This document shows, in pieces, positions 8,911-17,377 of a stretch of DNA of 64,000 bases; positions within the stretch are counted from its first letter, which is position 1; every line of letters starts with the position of its first letter. The stretch comes from VAZQ01 sp963756715 (GTDB taxonomy: Bacteria; Pseudomonadota; Alphaproteobacteria; Rhizobiales; Xanthobacteraceae): contig CAVWOV010000042.1 of the NCBI GenBank assembly GCA_963756715.1, positions 62,001 to 126,000 on the forward strand, written 5' to 3'. The notes under the pieces were generated by a model that saw nothing but the letters and a program-made list of their open reading frames with translations, was not told the DNA's origin and searched no databases. Made by a program: the position numbers and the translations under genes.

Positions 8911-11900
8911 TCAGGTCGCGGCCGGCGCCGCGTGTCCGTGTGCCGCCTGAGGCGGTTCTGCTGATGGCGATGCCGGCGGCGGTGCATCACCGGGCGGGCT
9001 GGGAGGCTCGTCGGCCTTGCCGAAGACTCGGCCGAAAAGACGGCCCGAGATGCGCCCGATGTCGTCAAACACCGTGAACACCGTCGGCACGAACAGCAGC
9101 GACAGCAGCGTCGACGCGGTAAGACCACCGATGACGGCGATCGCCATCGGCGAGCGGAATTCGCCGCCGGCGCCAATGGCGAACGCACTCGGCGCCATGC
9201 CGGCCGCCATGGCAATGGTCGTCATTACGATCGGGCGGGCGCGCATCCGGCCCGCCTCGACGATCGCCGCGGTTCGGTCGACGCCGCGGCGCATCGCCAC
9301 GATAGCGAAGTCCACCAGCATGATGGCGTTCTTGGTGACGATCCCCATGAGCATCAGAATGCCGATGACCACCGGCGCGCTGATCGGCCGGTTGGTCGCC
9401 AGCAGGCCGATAATCGCACCTCCGAGCGCCAATGGCAGCGAAATCAGAATGGTCAGCGGCTGCAGCAGGCTGCCGAACAGGACGGCAAGCACAACGTAGA
9501 CCATCATCAGGCCGTTGCGCATCGCCGAGCCGAAGCCGTCGAACAACTCGGCCTGCAGTTCGGCATCGCCTGCTTCGGTGACTTGGATGCCCGGCGGCAG
9601 GCCGCGCATCACCGGCAGCAACTTGATCGCCTCGGTGGCATTGCTCAGCGCCGCCGAGCCGACCAGGTCCGCCTCGATGGTCGCCTGCCGATGCCGGTCA
9701 TGGCGGTTGATGCTGATGGGACCGGCGCCGAACTCGATGTCCGCGAGCGCCTTGAGCGGCACGCCCCCGCCACGGGGCGACGGTACGCGAATTCCTTCGA
9801 GCGTCTTGGGGTCCGCGCGCGCGCTTTCTTCGAGCAATACGCGGATCGGCACGATCCGGTCGCCGGCATCGAACTTGGCTAGCCCTGGGCCGACATCGCC
9901 GATGGTCGCGACGCGGATGGTTTCCGACAGGCTTTCGGTCGAAATGCCCAACCGCACCGCCAGGTCGCGGCGCGGATAGATTCGCAACTCCGGCCGGTTG
10001 AGGCTGGCGGTCGCCACCACGTTAGTGATGAGCGGCAGCCGCTGCATCTGCGCGGCCAGTTCCGACGCCACGTTCGAAACCGTGGCGTTGTCCTGGCCGG
10101 TGACGATCAGCGTGACGTTGCGTTTGCCGTTCTCGTCGAGGAACCAGAAGCGAATGTCGGGTATGTCGACGAGGTCCCGGCTGATCTCCATTTCGAGCTG
10201 GCGCTGAGAAATCGATCGTTCCGACTTTGGCACGTAGTTGATCGTCAGCGTCGACTTGCGGACCTCGATGCTGCCCGGCGGGATGCGTCCGCCGTCGACA
10301 AAGACGCTCACGACCTCCGGCCGCTCCTGGATCTGTTTGGCGATGGCATCGGTTACGGCTTCATTGTCGGCGAGTTGCGAGCCGGGCGGCAGCTCGATCG
10401 CGAGCAGCGATCTTGCCTTGTCGATGTCGGGCAGGAATCCCGACGGCAGGAGGCTCGTGCTCCAGATCGATCCGATGAAAAAGATCAGGCCGATCGTGAT
10501 CGTGATGAAGCGGTGGCGGACCGACCAGGTCACCAGCTTGGTATATGTGCGGATGACAAATCCATCGCCCTTCTCGGGGTGTGGATGGGGCTTAAGCAGA
10601 TAGGCTGCGAGCGTGGGCGTAATGAGCCGCGCGCACAGCAGCGAAAACAGCACCTGGACCGAAATCGTAATGCCGAACTGCTTGAAAAATTGCCCTGGCA
10701 CCGACTGCATGAAGCTGGCGGGCACGAACACCGCGACGATTGTCAGGCTGATGGCGATGACGGCGAGCCCGATCTCATCGGCGGCTTCGATCGCGGCCTG
10801 ATAGGGCGATTTGCCCATCCGAATATGTCGTACGATGTTCTCGATCTCGACGATCGCGTCGTCGACCAGAATGCCGGTGCTGAGCGTGATCGCCAGCAGG
10901 CTCACCATGTTCAGCGAGAAGCCGAACACGTCCATCGCCCAGAACGCCGGCAGGATCGACAGCGGCAGCGTGATCGCCGCGATGACGGTGGCGCGCAGAT
11001 CGCGCAGGAACAGGAATACGACCAGCACGGCAAGCGCTGCGCCTTCGTACAGCGTATGCAATGCCGAGTGATAGTTTCCGAGCGTGTAGCTGACCGAACT
11101 GTCGATCAGCTTGAGTTCGACATCCGGGTAGGCCGCCTTGATGGTATTGACCTGCGCGGCCACGGCGTCCGCTACGACCACATCGCTGGCTCCCTTGGAG
11201 CGCAGGATGCTGAAGCCGACCACGGGCGTGCCGTCGAAACGTGCAAAGGTGCGTGGCTCGGCGATCGTATCGGTGACGAAGCCGAGATCATCGAGCCGAA
11301 CCTCGCCGCCGTTCGGCAGCGCGATGCGGGTTGCAGCGAGATCGACGATTGTCTTCGCGCCGGCGAGCGTACGGATCGCTTGCTCGCGTCCGCCGATTTC
11401 GGCGCGTCCGCCGGCGAGATCGACATTGCTGCCGCGAAGCTGACGGCTGACATCGAGCGGCGTCAAGCCGACGGCCTGCAGACGCATCGGATCGAGGCCG
11501 ACGCGCACTTCGCGCTGTACTGCGCCGATCAACTCGACGCGGCCGACACCGCGCACGCCTTGCAGCGCGCGGATGACAACATCCTCGACGAACCAGGAGA
11601 GCTGCTCGGGCGTCTTGCCCGGCGAAATCGCCGCGTAGGTCAGGATGGGGAGGCCGGCGATATCGACGCGCTGGATCATCGGCTCGTCGACGGTTCGCGG
11701 CAAATTGGCGCGCACGCGCGTCACCGCATCCTTGATGTCGTTGAGCGCCCGGTCGGTGTTGGTTTCGAGCCGAAAGGTGATGGTCGTCGTCGAAATGCCG
11801 TCGGTAATCGACGAGATGATGTGGTGCACGCCCTCGACGCCGGAGACGCCGTCCTCGATCGTCTTGGTGACCTGTGATTCAAGTTCGGCGGGCGCGGTGC

Positions 11901-12063
11901 CGAACTGCGTGACGGTAACCGAGATCACCGGCACATCGACGTTCGGCAATTGCGTGATCGGCAGCCGGCTGAAGCTCAGGAACCCGAGCGCAACGATGGC
12001 CGCAAACATCACCATCGCGGGGAGCGGGTGGCGGATCGACCACGCGGAGATGTTGATCGCCAT
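8911..12063 (-). CDS. RND-family efflux permease (AcrB/MexB/HAE1-like)
   Basis: This encodes 1050 residues, the usual length for an inner-membrane RND pump. It has the first membrane helix near residues 12-30, two large periplasmic loops, and the proton-relay Asp pair in GILVDDAIVEIENI (TM4) with the matching Lys in MGIVTKNAIML (TM10). The C-terminal tail is Pro/Ala-rich. The start at 12063 is preceded by GAGAGG with normal spacing, better than the GTG two codons earlier. Such pumps need a periplasmic adaptor and an outer-membrane channel; neither is adjacent. The nearest adaptor-like proteins lie on the other strand at 16189 and 21442. Drug, solvent or lipid export is likely but the substrate is unknown. 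Confidence 0.93.
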   Translation of the reverse strand: MAINISAWSIRHPLPAMVMFAAIVALGFLSFSRLPITQLPNVDVPVISVTVTQFGTAPAELESQVTKTIEDGVSGVEGVHHIISSITDGISTTTITFRLETNTDRALNDIKDAVTRVRANLPRTVDEPMIQRVDIAGLPILTYAAISPGKTPEQLSWFVEDVVIRALQGVRGVGRVELIGAVQREVRVGLDPMRLQAVGLTPLDVSRQLRGSNVDLAGGRAEIGGREQAIRTLAGAKTIVDLAATRIALPNGGEVRLDDLGFVTDTIAEPRTFARFDGTPVVGFSILRSKGASDVVVADAVAAQVNTIKAAYPDVELKLIDSSVSYTLGNYHSALHTLYEGAALAVLVVFLFLRDLRATVIAAITLPLSILPAFWAMDVFGFSLNMVSLLAITLSTGILVDDAIVEIENIVRHIRMGKSPYQAAIEAADEIGLAVIAISLTIVAVFVPASFMQSVPGQFFKQFGITISVQVLFSLLCARLITPTLAAYLLKPHPHPEKGDGFVIRTYTKLVTWSVRHRFITITIGLIFFIGSIWSTSLLPSGFLPDIDKARSLLAIELPPGSQLADNEAVTDAIAKQIQERPEVVSVFVDGGRIPPGSIEVRKSTLTINYVPKSERSISQRQLEMEISRDLVDIPDIRFWFLDENGKRNVTLIVTGQDNATVSNVASELAAQMQRLPLITNVVATASLNRPELRIYPRRDLAVRLGISTESLSETIRVATIGDVGPGLAKFDAGDRIVPIRVLLEESARADPKTLEGIRVPSPRGGGVPLKALADIEFGAGPISINRHDRHRQATIEADLVGSAALSNATEAIKLLPVMRGLPPGIQVTEAGDAELQAELFDGFGSAMRNGLMMVYVVLAVLFGSLLQPLTILISLPLALGGAIIGLLATNRPISAPVVIGILMLMGIVTKNAIMLVDFAIVAMRRGVDRTAAIVEAGRMRARPIVMTTIAMAAGMAPSAFAIGAGGEFRSPMAIAVIGGLTASTLLSLLFVPTVFTVFDDIGRISGRLFGRVFGKADEPPSPPGDAPPPASPSAEPPQAAHGHAAPAAT

Positions 12064-12244
12064 CGGCACCCTCTCGATTAGGCGGACTTGTCAGGGAAAC
12101 TGCCCGACCCGGCCGTCCTCGCGCAACAGACAATATTATCGCAGATGTGCCAGGAAACGCCTCTCGACTGGGCTTTCTCCCGAGCGGGCAGGCAGCGCAC
12201 CCGAAATCGACGCAGGATATTGCCGGCGGCCGCAGGGATTGTGA

Positions 12245-12658
12245 CTACTGCACCGATAGCACGAGGGGGATCGCCTTGCCGTCACGGCACTCCATGAATC
12301 CGCTGGAACGCCCTGACAGCTTGCCGTCATAGGTGCATTGCAAGCCATCGATCGTGAGCGTGGCGTGGATGGCATCGGCCGACCATAGCGATTTCGAGAT
12401 GTGGAACTTGATCTGCCCGGCTTTCTCCACCGCGCCGTTTGGACTGCACAAGCCAACATGCCGCAAGGTTAACGGTCCGGAGAATTCCTCGCGGCCGCCG
12501 GACGGAACGCTCGATACCTCGGCCTTGACCTGCCATTCGGACAGATAGCCGGACGTCCCATCGATGCGTAGCGTGCGGGCCTGTGCCGGCCATGCAGCGG
12601 CGGTGAATAAGGCGGCTAGAACCAACGCAGGAGCGAGGTTGCGGCGGTCACACGGCAT
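12245..12658 (-). CDS. Small secreted protein of unknown function
   Basis: About 137 residues, with a signal peptide ending in a PAQA-R-like cleavage site, three cysteines in the mature part and a beta-rich pattern. I do not recognise a family. Start 12658 is chosen because the hydrophobic leader follows directly, with AGGA some 13 bases upstream; the frame is open to 12721. It lies between the RND permease and the DUF4399 protein on the same strand, 71 bases after the latter, so it may share its transcript. Probably periplasmic. Confidence 0.65.
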   Translation of the reverse strand: MPCDRRNLAPALVLAALFTAAAWPAQARTLRIDGTSGYLSEWQVKAEVSSVPSGGREEFSGPLTLRHVGLCSPNGAVEKAGQIKFHISKSLWSADAIHATLTIDGLQCTYDGKLSGRSSGFMECRDGKAIPLVLSVQ

Positions 12659-12729
12659 GGGATGCAAGCGTCCTATTCGCGAAGCCGACGGCCCGGCCGG
12701 CCGGCCAACTCTCATCGTCAACCGCCCGT

Positions 12730-13956
12730 TCAGCGCCCCGTCCGGGTCACGATGACCTTGATCGGCTTCGACATGACGGCCGGGTTGTGGGGCACGTGGT
12801 TCTCATCGCCCAAAAGCAATTGCAGCGTGTGCGTCCCCAGCGGAAGTGTCACCGTCGCCTCGGTCTGGCCGGCGCCGAAATGCAGATGGTTAAAGTCGCT
12901 GGGGATCGGCTCGTCGAGCGGCGGCAGTTTGGTATCGATCAACAGATGGTGATGGCCGGTATTAGGCTTCTCGATACCGGCTGGGGCCACGCCCATATTG
13001 GCCAGTCCGAAGTGAATGGTTGCCTTCTGCGGCAGGACGGACCCGTCGCGGATACCGATAAAATAGACCCGCGCATCCGGCGGCGACGGCTTGCGAAGCG
13101 AAGGGTCGACGACACGCACCTTGATCGGCTTCGACATGACTGGGGGCGTGTGGGGAATGTGATCTTTGTCGCCCATCAGCAACTGAAGGGTGTGCTCGCC
13201 GGGCTTCAAGGTGATCTCGGCTTCGGTCTGACCACCGCCGAAATGGAGATGGTTAAAGTCGCTTGGAATAGGCTGATCGAGTGGCGGCAGTTCGGTATCG
13301 ATCAGCAAGTGGTGATGGCCGGAATTTTCGCGATCCGAGCCGGCAGGCGCCACGCCCATGTTGCGCAAGCCGAAATGCAGCGTCGTCTTAGTGGCGATGG
13401 TGTCGCCATCCTTGACATCGGAAAAATAGACCTCCGCGCCCGGCGGCGACGGCGTCGGCCCGCCGGTCAATGGCGGGGCCTCAACGTGGACCTTGATGCG
13501 CGGCGACATCACCGGCGGTGAGTGCGGCACATGGTTCTTGTCCCCCAACAGCAACTGCAATGTATGGTCGCCAGGTTTGAGCGTGATCTCCGCCTGGGTC
13601 TGGCCGGCGCCGAAATGCAGATGGTTGAAATCGCTTGGAATCGGTTGATCCAGCGGCGGCAGTTCGGTGTCGATCAACAAGTGGTGATGGCCCGAATTTT
13701 CGCGGTCGGATCCGGCCGGTGCCACGCCCATATTCCGCAGTCCGAAATAGATGGTCGCCTTGGCGGGTATTGTTGCGCCGTCCTGGAGATCGACGAAATA
13801 GACTTCTGCTCCGGGGGCCGAAGGCGTCGGGCTGCCACTTTGCTGTCCCGCGGCAAGCGAAACGCCGCAAGCAAGTGCGGCGGCCGACAGCAATACCGCG
13901 ACGATGCGATTTGCACGCTGATCAGGCCGGCCTACGATTTTTTCGAGCATGCGCAT
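12730..13956 (-). CDS. Secreted protein with three tandem DUF4399 repeats
   Basis: The protein has 408 residues: a signal peptide of about 37, then three near-identical DUF4399 units at roughly 49-158, 173-282 and 294-404, joined by Pro-rich spacers. Each unit carries GHHHLLID, then PSDFNHLHFG, GQT(E/Q)A and HTLQLL(L/M)GD followed by HVPH/HIPH and PVMS. The many conserved His residues suggest metal binding, which is inference. DUF4399 proteins usually carry one unit of about 110 residues in the periplasm; three is unusual. The ATG at 13956 has AGAAGGACG upstream. Repeats are similar at the DNA level too, consistent with recent duplication. Confidence 0.88.
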   Translation of the reverse strand: MRMLEKIVGRPDQRANRIVAVLLSAAALACGVSLAAGQQSGSPTPSAPGAEVYFVDLQDGATIPAKATIYFGLRNMGVAPAGSDRENSGHHHLLIDTELPPLDQPIPSDFNHLHFGAGQTQAEITLKPGDHTLQLLLGDKNHVPHSPPVMSPRIKVHVEAPPLTGGPTPSPPGAEVYFSDVKDGDTIATKTTLHFGLRNMGVAPAGSDRENSGHHHLLIDTELPPLDQPIPSDFNHLHFGGGQTEAEITLKPGEHTLQLLMGDKDHIPHTPPVMSKPIKVRVVDPSLRKPSPPDARVYFIGIRDGSVLPQKATIHFGLANMGVAPAGIEKPNTGHHHLLIDTKLPPLDEPIPSDFNHLHFGAGQTEATVTLPLGTHTLQLLLGDENHVPHNPAVMSKPIKVIVTRTGR

Positions 13957-14427
13957 GGCTACGTCCTTCTGTGGTTCCCGCTTTGCTTAACGGGGTCGCC
14001 CACCTCATTGCAGTCGCGCTCTTAACGACAATCTAAGTGAACTCCGCACACCTGTGAAGCAAATCTGCCACCGCCGGTCTCGGCGAAACGCGAGGCAAAA
14101 CATCGCTCAGTCGGAATATCCTGATATCCTGGCCCACATTGCGGGGCATCGAGTTGTTTCGCAACGGCGGGTCCGCGGCTCAACGTCGCTGCTGCACGCG
14201 GCCGCTAGCCACGTGGCCGTGGCAATCGGCCGGTTGTCGGTTGGGCGTGATATGTCTACAATATTGTTGTGCTTGCAAAAAAGGCAGCGTTCAGGTGCCG
14301 CCTAGTCGAACCAGGTCCGGATCCACGTTGATAGGTTAACGTTCGGACATCTTGAACAGTAGCACGACTGGCCGCAAAAAAAGCGGCATTTCGTCGGTTG
14401 AGTCCAATGGGGCGCAGAAGGCGCGCG
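13957..14427. other. Divergent intergenic region
   Basis: About 470 bases lie between the DUF4399 gene (minus) and the caspase-FGE gene (plus). I see no convincing coding frame. It must hold promoters for both sides. A small GCCGC-A7-GCGGC hairpin occurs at 14371-14387. No clear operator was recognised. Confidence 0.5.
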
Positions 14428-16143
14428 ATGAACATGAGGCTCTTTTTTCTACTGTCCGTGGCAATCACGACCGCAACGCTGACCCTTTCGGCGCTCGCTC
14501 AGCAAAGACCCGCTCGCGTGGCGCTCGTCATTGGAAATGCCAGTTACCCCGACGCAAGCACGCCGCTTTCGAACACGCTCCGGGATGCACGGACGCTCGC
14601 CGACGAGTTCCGTCGAAGCGAATTCGATGTCGATCTCAAGGAAAACGCCACCAAAGAAGACATGCGGCTCGCGATCGATGCCTTCATGGGCAAGATCCGC
14701 AATGGCATGACGGCGCTGTTCTATTTCAACGGTTTCGGGATTCAGGTCGGCAGGCAGACCTATCTCGTCCCGGTCAACGCGCAGATGTGGACCGAGGCCG
14801 ATGTGCGACGGGAAGGCGTGAGCATCGATGCGGTGCTGGCGGAAATGCATCGCAAGGGCGCCCGAGTAAAAATCGTCATTCTTGACGCTTCGCGAAGAAA
14901 TCCGTTTGAACGCCGCTTTAGAACTTCGGCGGCGGGGCTGGCCGCGATCGACGCGCCGGAAGGCACGCTCGCGATGTACGCTGCCGCGCCGGGTAAAGTG
15001 ATCAATGATGGTCCCGGGCCGATCAGCTTGTTCGTCAGCGAGTTGACCAAGGAGCTTCGGGCTCCTGGTTTGACTGCCGAAGAGGTTTTCAACCGCGCGC
15101 GCATCGGTGTGTCGCGCGCCTCAAACAACGAGCAGGTACCCTGGGTGGCGTCCTCTCTGGTCGATGAGTTCTATTTTGGCCAGGCGCGCTCGAATCTCAG
15201 TTCAACTCCGGCACCGCCCGCGCCTGCTCCCGAGCCGACACCTGCGCCGGCGCCTGCCCCGACCCCGACGACGACGCCTGCGCCGCCACCGCCACCGCCG
15301 CCGGCTCCAGTGCCCACCACGACACCTGCTCCGGCACCCGCGCCTGCGCCAGCTCCTATTCCAACCACCACGCCGGCCCCGCCGCCTGCGCCTGCGCCGG
15401 TTGAAACCGCTCAGCCGGTCTCAACCAATCCCGGAGATACCTTCCGCGATTGTGGCGATTGCGTTGAAGTGGTGGTCGTGCCCGCTGGATCATTCCCGAT
15501 GGGCTCGTCCAGCGAGTTCGAAGGTCCCGTGCATACCGTCAAGATTGCGAAGCCCTTCGCCATCGGCCGTTACGAGGTGACCTTTGACGAGTGGGACCGG
15601 TGCGTGGAAGCCGGAGGCTGCAAGCACCGTCCTAGTGATCGCAATTGGGGTCGCGGGAACCGGCCGGTAGTGAATGTCAGTTGGCTTGACGCCAAGGAGT
15701 TCGTCGCCTGGATGTCGCAAAAGACCGGGCAGACCTACCGGCTTCCGAGCGAGGCCGAGTGGGAATATGCCGCCCGCGGCGGCGCGAACACACCCTACTG
15801 GTGGGGCCGCGACATCGGCGCGCGCCACGCAAATTGTCGCGAATGCAAGGTCGAGGACGCCCACCAGACGGTCGAGGTTGGGTCGTTCGATCCCAACGGG
15901 TTTGGGCTGCACGATACTGCCGGAAACGCCGCCGAGTGGGTGGAGGACTGTTGGAACGACAGTTATAAAGGGGCGCCCCCGAACGGCCAGGCGTGGGTGA
16001 CCGGTCAATGCCGCCTGCGCGTACTGCGCGGTGGCGCCTATGACAGCCAGGCCCGCTATCTGCGTTCGCAGTCGCGTTTCAGATATGATTCCGACGTACG
16101 CTTCTCGGCAAATGGATTTCGGGTGCTGCGCGAGTTGCGATAG
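14428..16143 (+). CDS. Pseudo-caspase (C14-like) fused to FGE/SUMF1 domain, exported
   Basis: The 571-residue protein has a signal peptide, a caspase p20-like domain (about 28-250), a Pro/Ala/Thr linker (about 260-330) and a formylglycine-generating-enzyme-like domain (about 345-571; VPAGSFPMGSSSE, RYEVTFDEWD, RLPSEAEWEYAARGG, GLHDTAGNAAEWVEDCW, RVLRGGAYDS). In the caspase domain the catalytic His of the GHG motif is Phe (NGFGIQVG, F103) and the Cys of the DAC motif is Ser (LDASRRNPF, S155), so peptidase activity is not expected. FGE-type folds can be enzymes or ligand-binding C-type-lectin-like modules; the latter seems more likely here. AGAAGG precedes the ATG. First gene of a colinear plus-strand block with an adaptor and a phosphorelay. 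Confidence 0.85.
   Translation: MNMRLFFLLSVAITTATLTLSALAQQRPARVALVIGNASYPDASTPLSNTLRDARTLADEFRRSEFDVDLKENATKEDMRLAIDAFMGKIRNGMTALFYFNGFGIQVGRQTYLVPVNAQMWTEADVRREGVSIDAVLAEMHRKGARVKIVILDASRRNPFERRFRTSAAGLAAIDAPEGTLAMYAAAPGKVINDGPGPISLFVSELTKELRAPGLTAEEVFNRARIGVSRASNNEQVPWVASSLVDEFYFGQARSNLSSTPAPPAPAPEPTPAPAPAPTPTTTPAPPPPPPPAPVPTTTPAPAPAPAPAPIPTTTPAPPPAPAPVETAQPVSTNPGDTFRDCGDCVEVVVVPAGSFPMGSSSEFEGPVHTVKIAKPFAIGRYEVTFDEWDRCVEAGGCKHRPSDRNWGRGNRPVVNVSWLDAKEFVAWMSQKTGQTYRLPSEAEWEYAARGGANTPYWWGRDIGARHANCRECKVEDAHQTVEVGSFDPNGFGLHDTAGNAAEWVEDCWNDSYKGAPPNGQAWVTGQCRLRVLRGGAYDSQARYLRSQSRFRYDSDVRFSANGFRVLRELR
15205..15420 (+). repeat. Pro/Ala/Thr low-complexity linker
   Basis: Imperfect tandem repeats of a CCxGCxCCx pattern encode a PAPAP/PTTTPAP linker between the caspase-like and FGE domains. 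It is probably a flexible spacer in the periplasm and a likely site of length variation. Confidence 0.75.
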
Positions 16144-16188
16144 AGCTTGCGCCGACCGCGGCTTGAAACCGCATATCGGATATCGGAG

Positions 16189-17124
16189 ATGAAGGCATTG
16201 GCCTCCTTGGCGGTGACGGCCGCCGCCGCGGCGTTGCTGATCGGCGGCGGGCTGGCTTCGACACGTCACGGCGCGATCGCGGCCGAACCGGAATCCTCAC
16301 GCATCGTTCAGGTGATCGTGGTGCGTGCGGCTAGTGCGTGTTTCGCTGCGACCGTCCGTGTCACCGGATTTCTGGTAGCGCGTGAGGAGGCGATGGTCAC
16401 GCTTGACGTTCCGGGTCTCAAGGTCACCGAAGTTCTAGTGAACGAAGGCGACACCGTGACCGAGGGACAGGAACTTGTCCGCTTGATACGCCTGTCCGGC
16501 CAAGGTCCGGCACCTGCTGCCGCTGGCCGCAATACCGTCACGTTGAAGGCACCGGCGGCGGGAGTGGTGACGCACAGTACTGCGGTGGTCGGCGCAACGG
16601 CGTCCGCCATGCCGGGTGAGCCGCTGATGCGGATCGCGGTTGGCGGAGAGATCGAGCTCGAGGCCGACGTGCCGAGCGTTCATGTGCCGGAACTGGCTTC
16701 CGGACAGACCGCGCGCGTCGAGGTTGAGGGCCACGGGGAAATATCGGGGTCGGTTCGATTGGTTCCGGCGTCGGTTGACCAGCGCACGCAACTGGGCCGG
16801 GCCCGCATTTCGCTGGGGCAGAATCCCTCCTTCCGCATCGGCATGTTCGCTCGCGCCACAGTCGATGCCAATCGGAGCTGCGGTATATCGGTTCCGCGCT
16901 CGGCCGTGCAGTACCGCACCGAAGGTGCGAGCGTCCAAATCGTGCGCGACAACATCATCGAGACACGACTGGTGCAGGTCGGATTCCACTCAGACTACGA
17001 CATGGAAATTCGCAATGGCCTGCGTGAAGGCAACATGGTGGTGGCCAACGCCGGCAGTTCGTTGCGCGATGGCGACAAGGTTAACCCCGTCGTGGCCGAT
17101 GTCCCGCGGGCGCGCCGGCACTGA
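16189..17124 (+). CDS. Periplasmic adaptor (HlyD/RND-MFP-like) protein, copy 1
   Basis: About 311 residues: an N-terminal hydrophobic leader, a biotinyl-lipoyl-like barrel half (VNEGDTVTEGQELVRL, then LKAPAAGVVTHS), a beta-barrel segment and a C-terminal membrane-proximal domain (DGDKVNPVVAD). The long alpha-hairpin of classical adaptors is absent or very short. Two cysteines, in the SACFAATVRVTGFLV and RSCGISVPRS contexts, are conserved in the second copy at 21442 and may form a disulfide. No pump gene follows; the next gene is a sensor kinase. The start at 16189 is chosen because the leader begins there; the frame is open from 16147. Confidence 0.8.
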   Translation: MKALASLAVTAAAAALLIGGGLASTRHGAIAAEPESSRIVQVIVVRAASACFAATVRVTGFLVAREEAMVTLDVPGLKVTEVLVNEGDTVTEGQELVRLIRLSGQGPAPAAAGRNTVTLKAPAAGVVTHSTAVVGATASAMPGEPLMRIAVGGEIELEADVPSVHVPELASGQTARVEVEGHGEISGSVRLVPASVDQRTQLGRARISLGQNPSFRIGMFARATVDANRSCGISVPRSAVQYRTEGASVQIVRDNIIETRLVQVGFHSDYDMEIRNGLREGNMVVANAGSSLRDGDKVNPVVADVPRARRH

Positions 17125-17377
17125 AACAGCCGCCGGCTACTTTAGGACCTTGAGAGCCCTCACTTGCGCCGTCCAGCGGGCTTGCAATGTGGTCATTTGC
17201 ACCTTTTCTGTCACTGGGATTTGGCATTCTGCTGGAACCGCAAAGCCGAATGCCCACGCCCCGGAGCCGTCGGCCGGCACGGACTTCTGGGCGCGCAACT
17301 CCCGCCCGGCGTGTTGGCAGGCCTTGCGAGAGCCGGCGGCCCGGTCCATAAATTCTTGACGTAAAACGAGAATTCCG

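Noticed and set aside
10375..11877. A 500-codon plus-strand frame opposite the RND permease
   Set aside because: Low-complexity Arg/Asp/Gln composition, antisense to a fully conserved pump.
14371..14387. GCCGC-A7-GCGGC hairpin as a terminator
   Set aside because: Five-base stem, no T-run after it and no gene ending just before it; most likely chance.
15505..16143. FGE/C-lectin-like domain as part of a diversity-generating retroelement
   Set aside because: No reverse transcriptase, template repeat or accessory gene is seen nearby.
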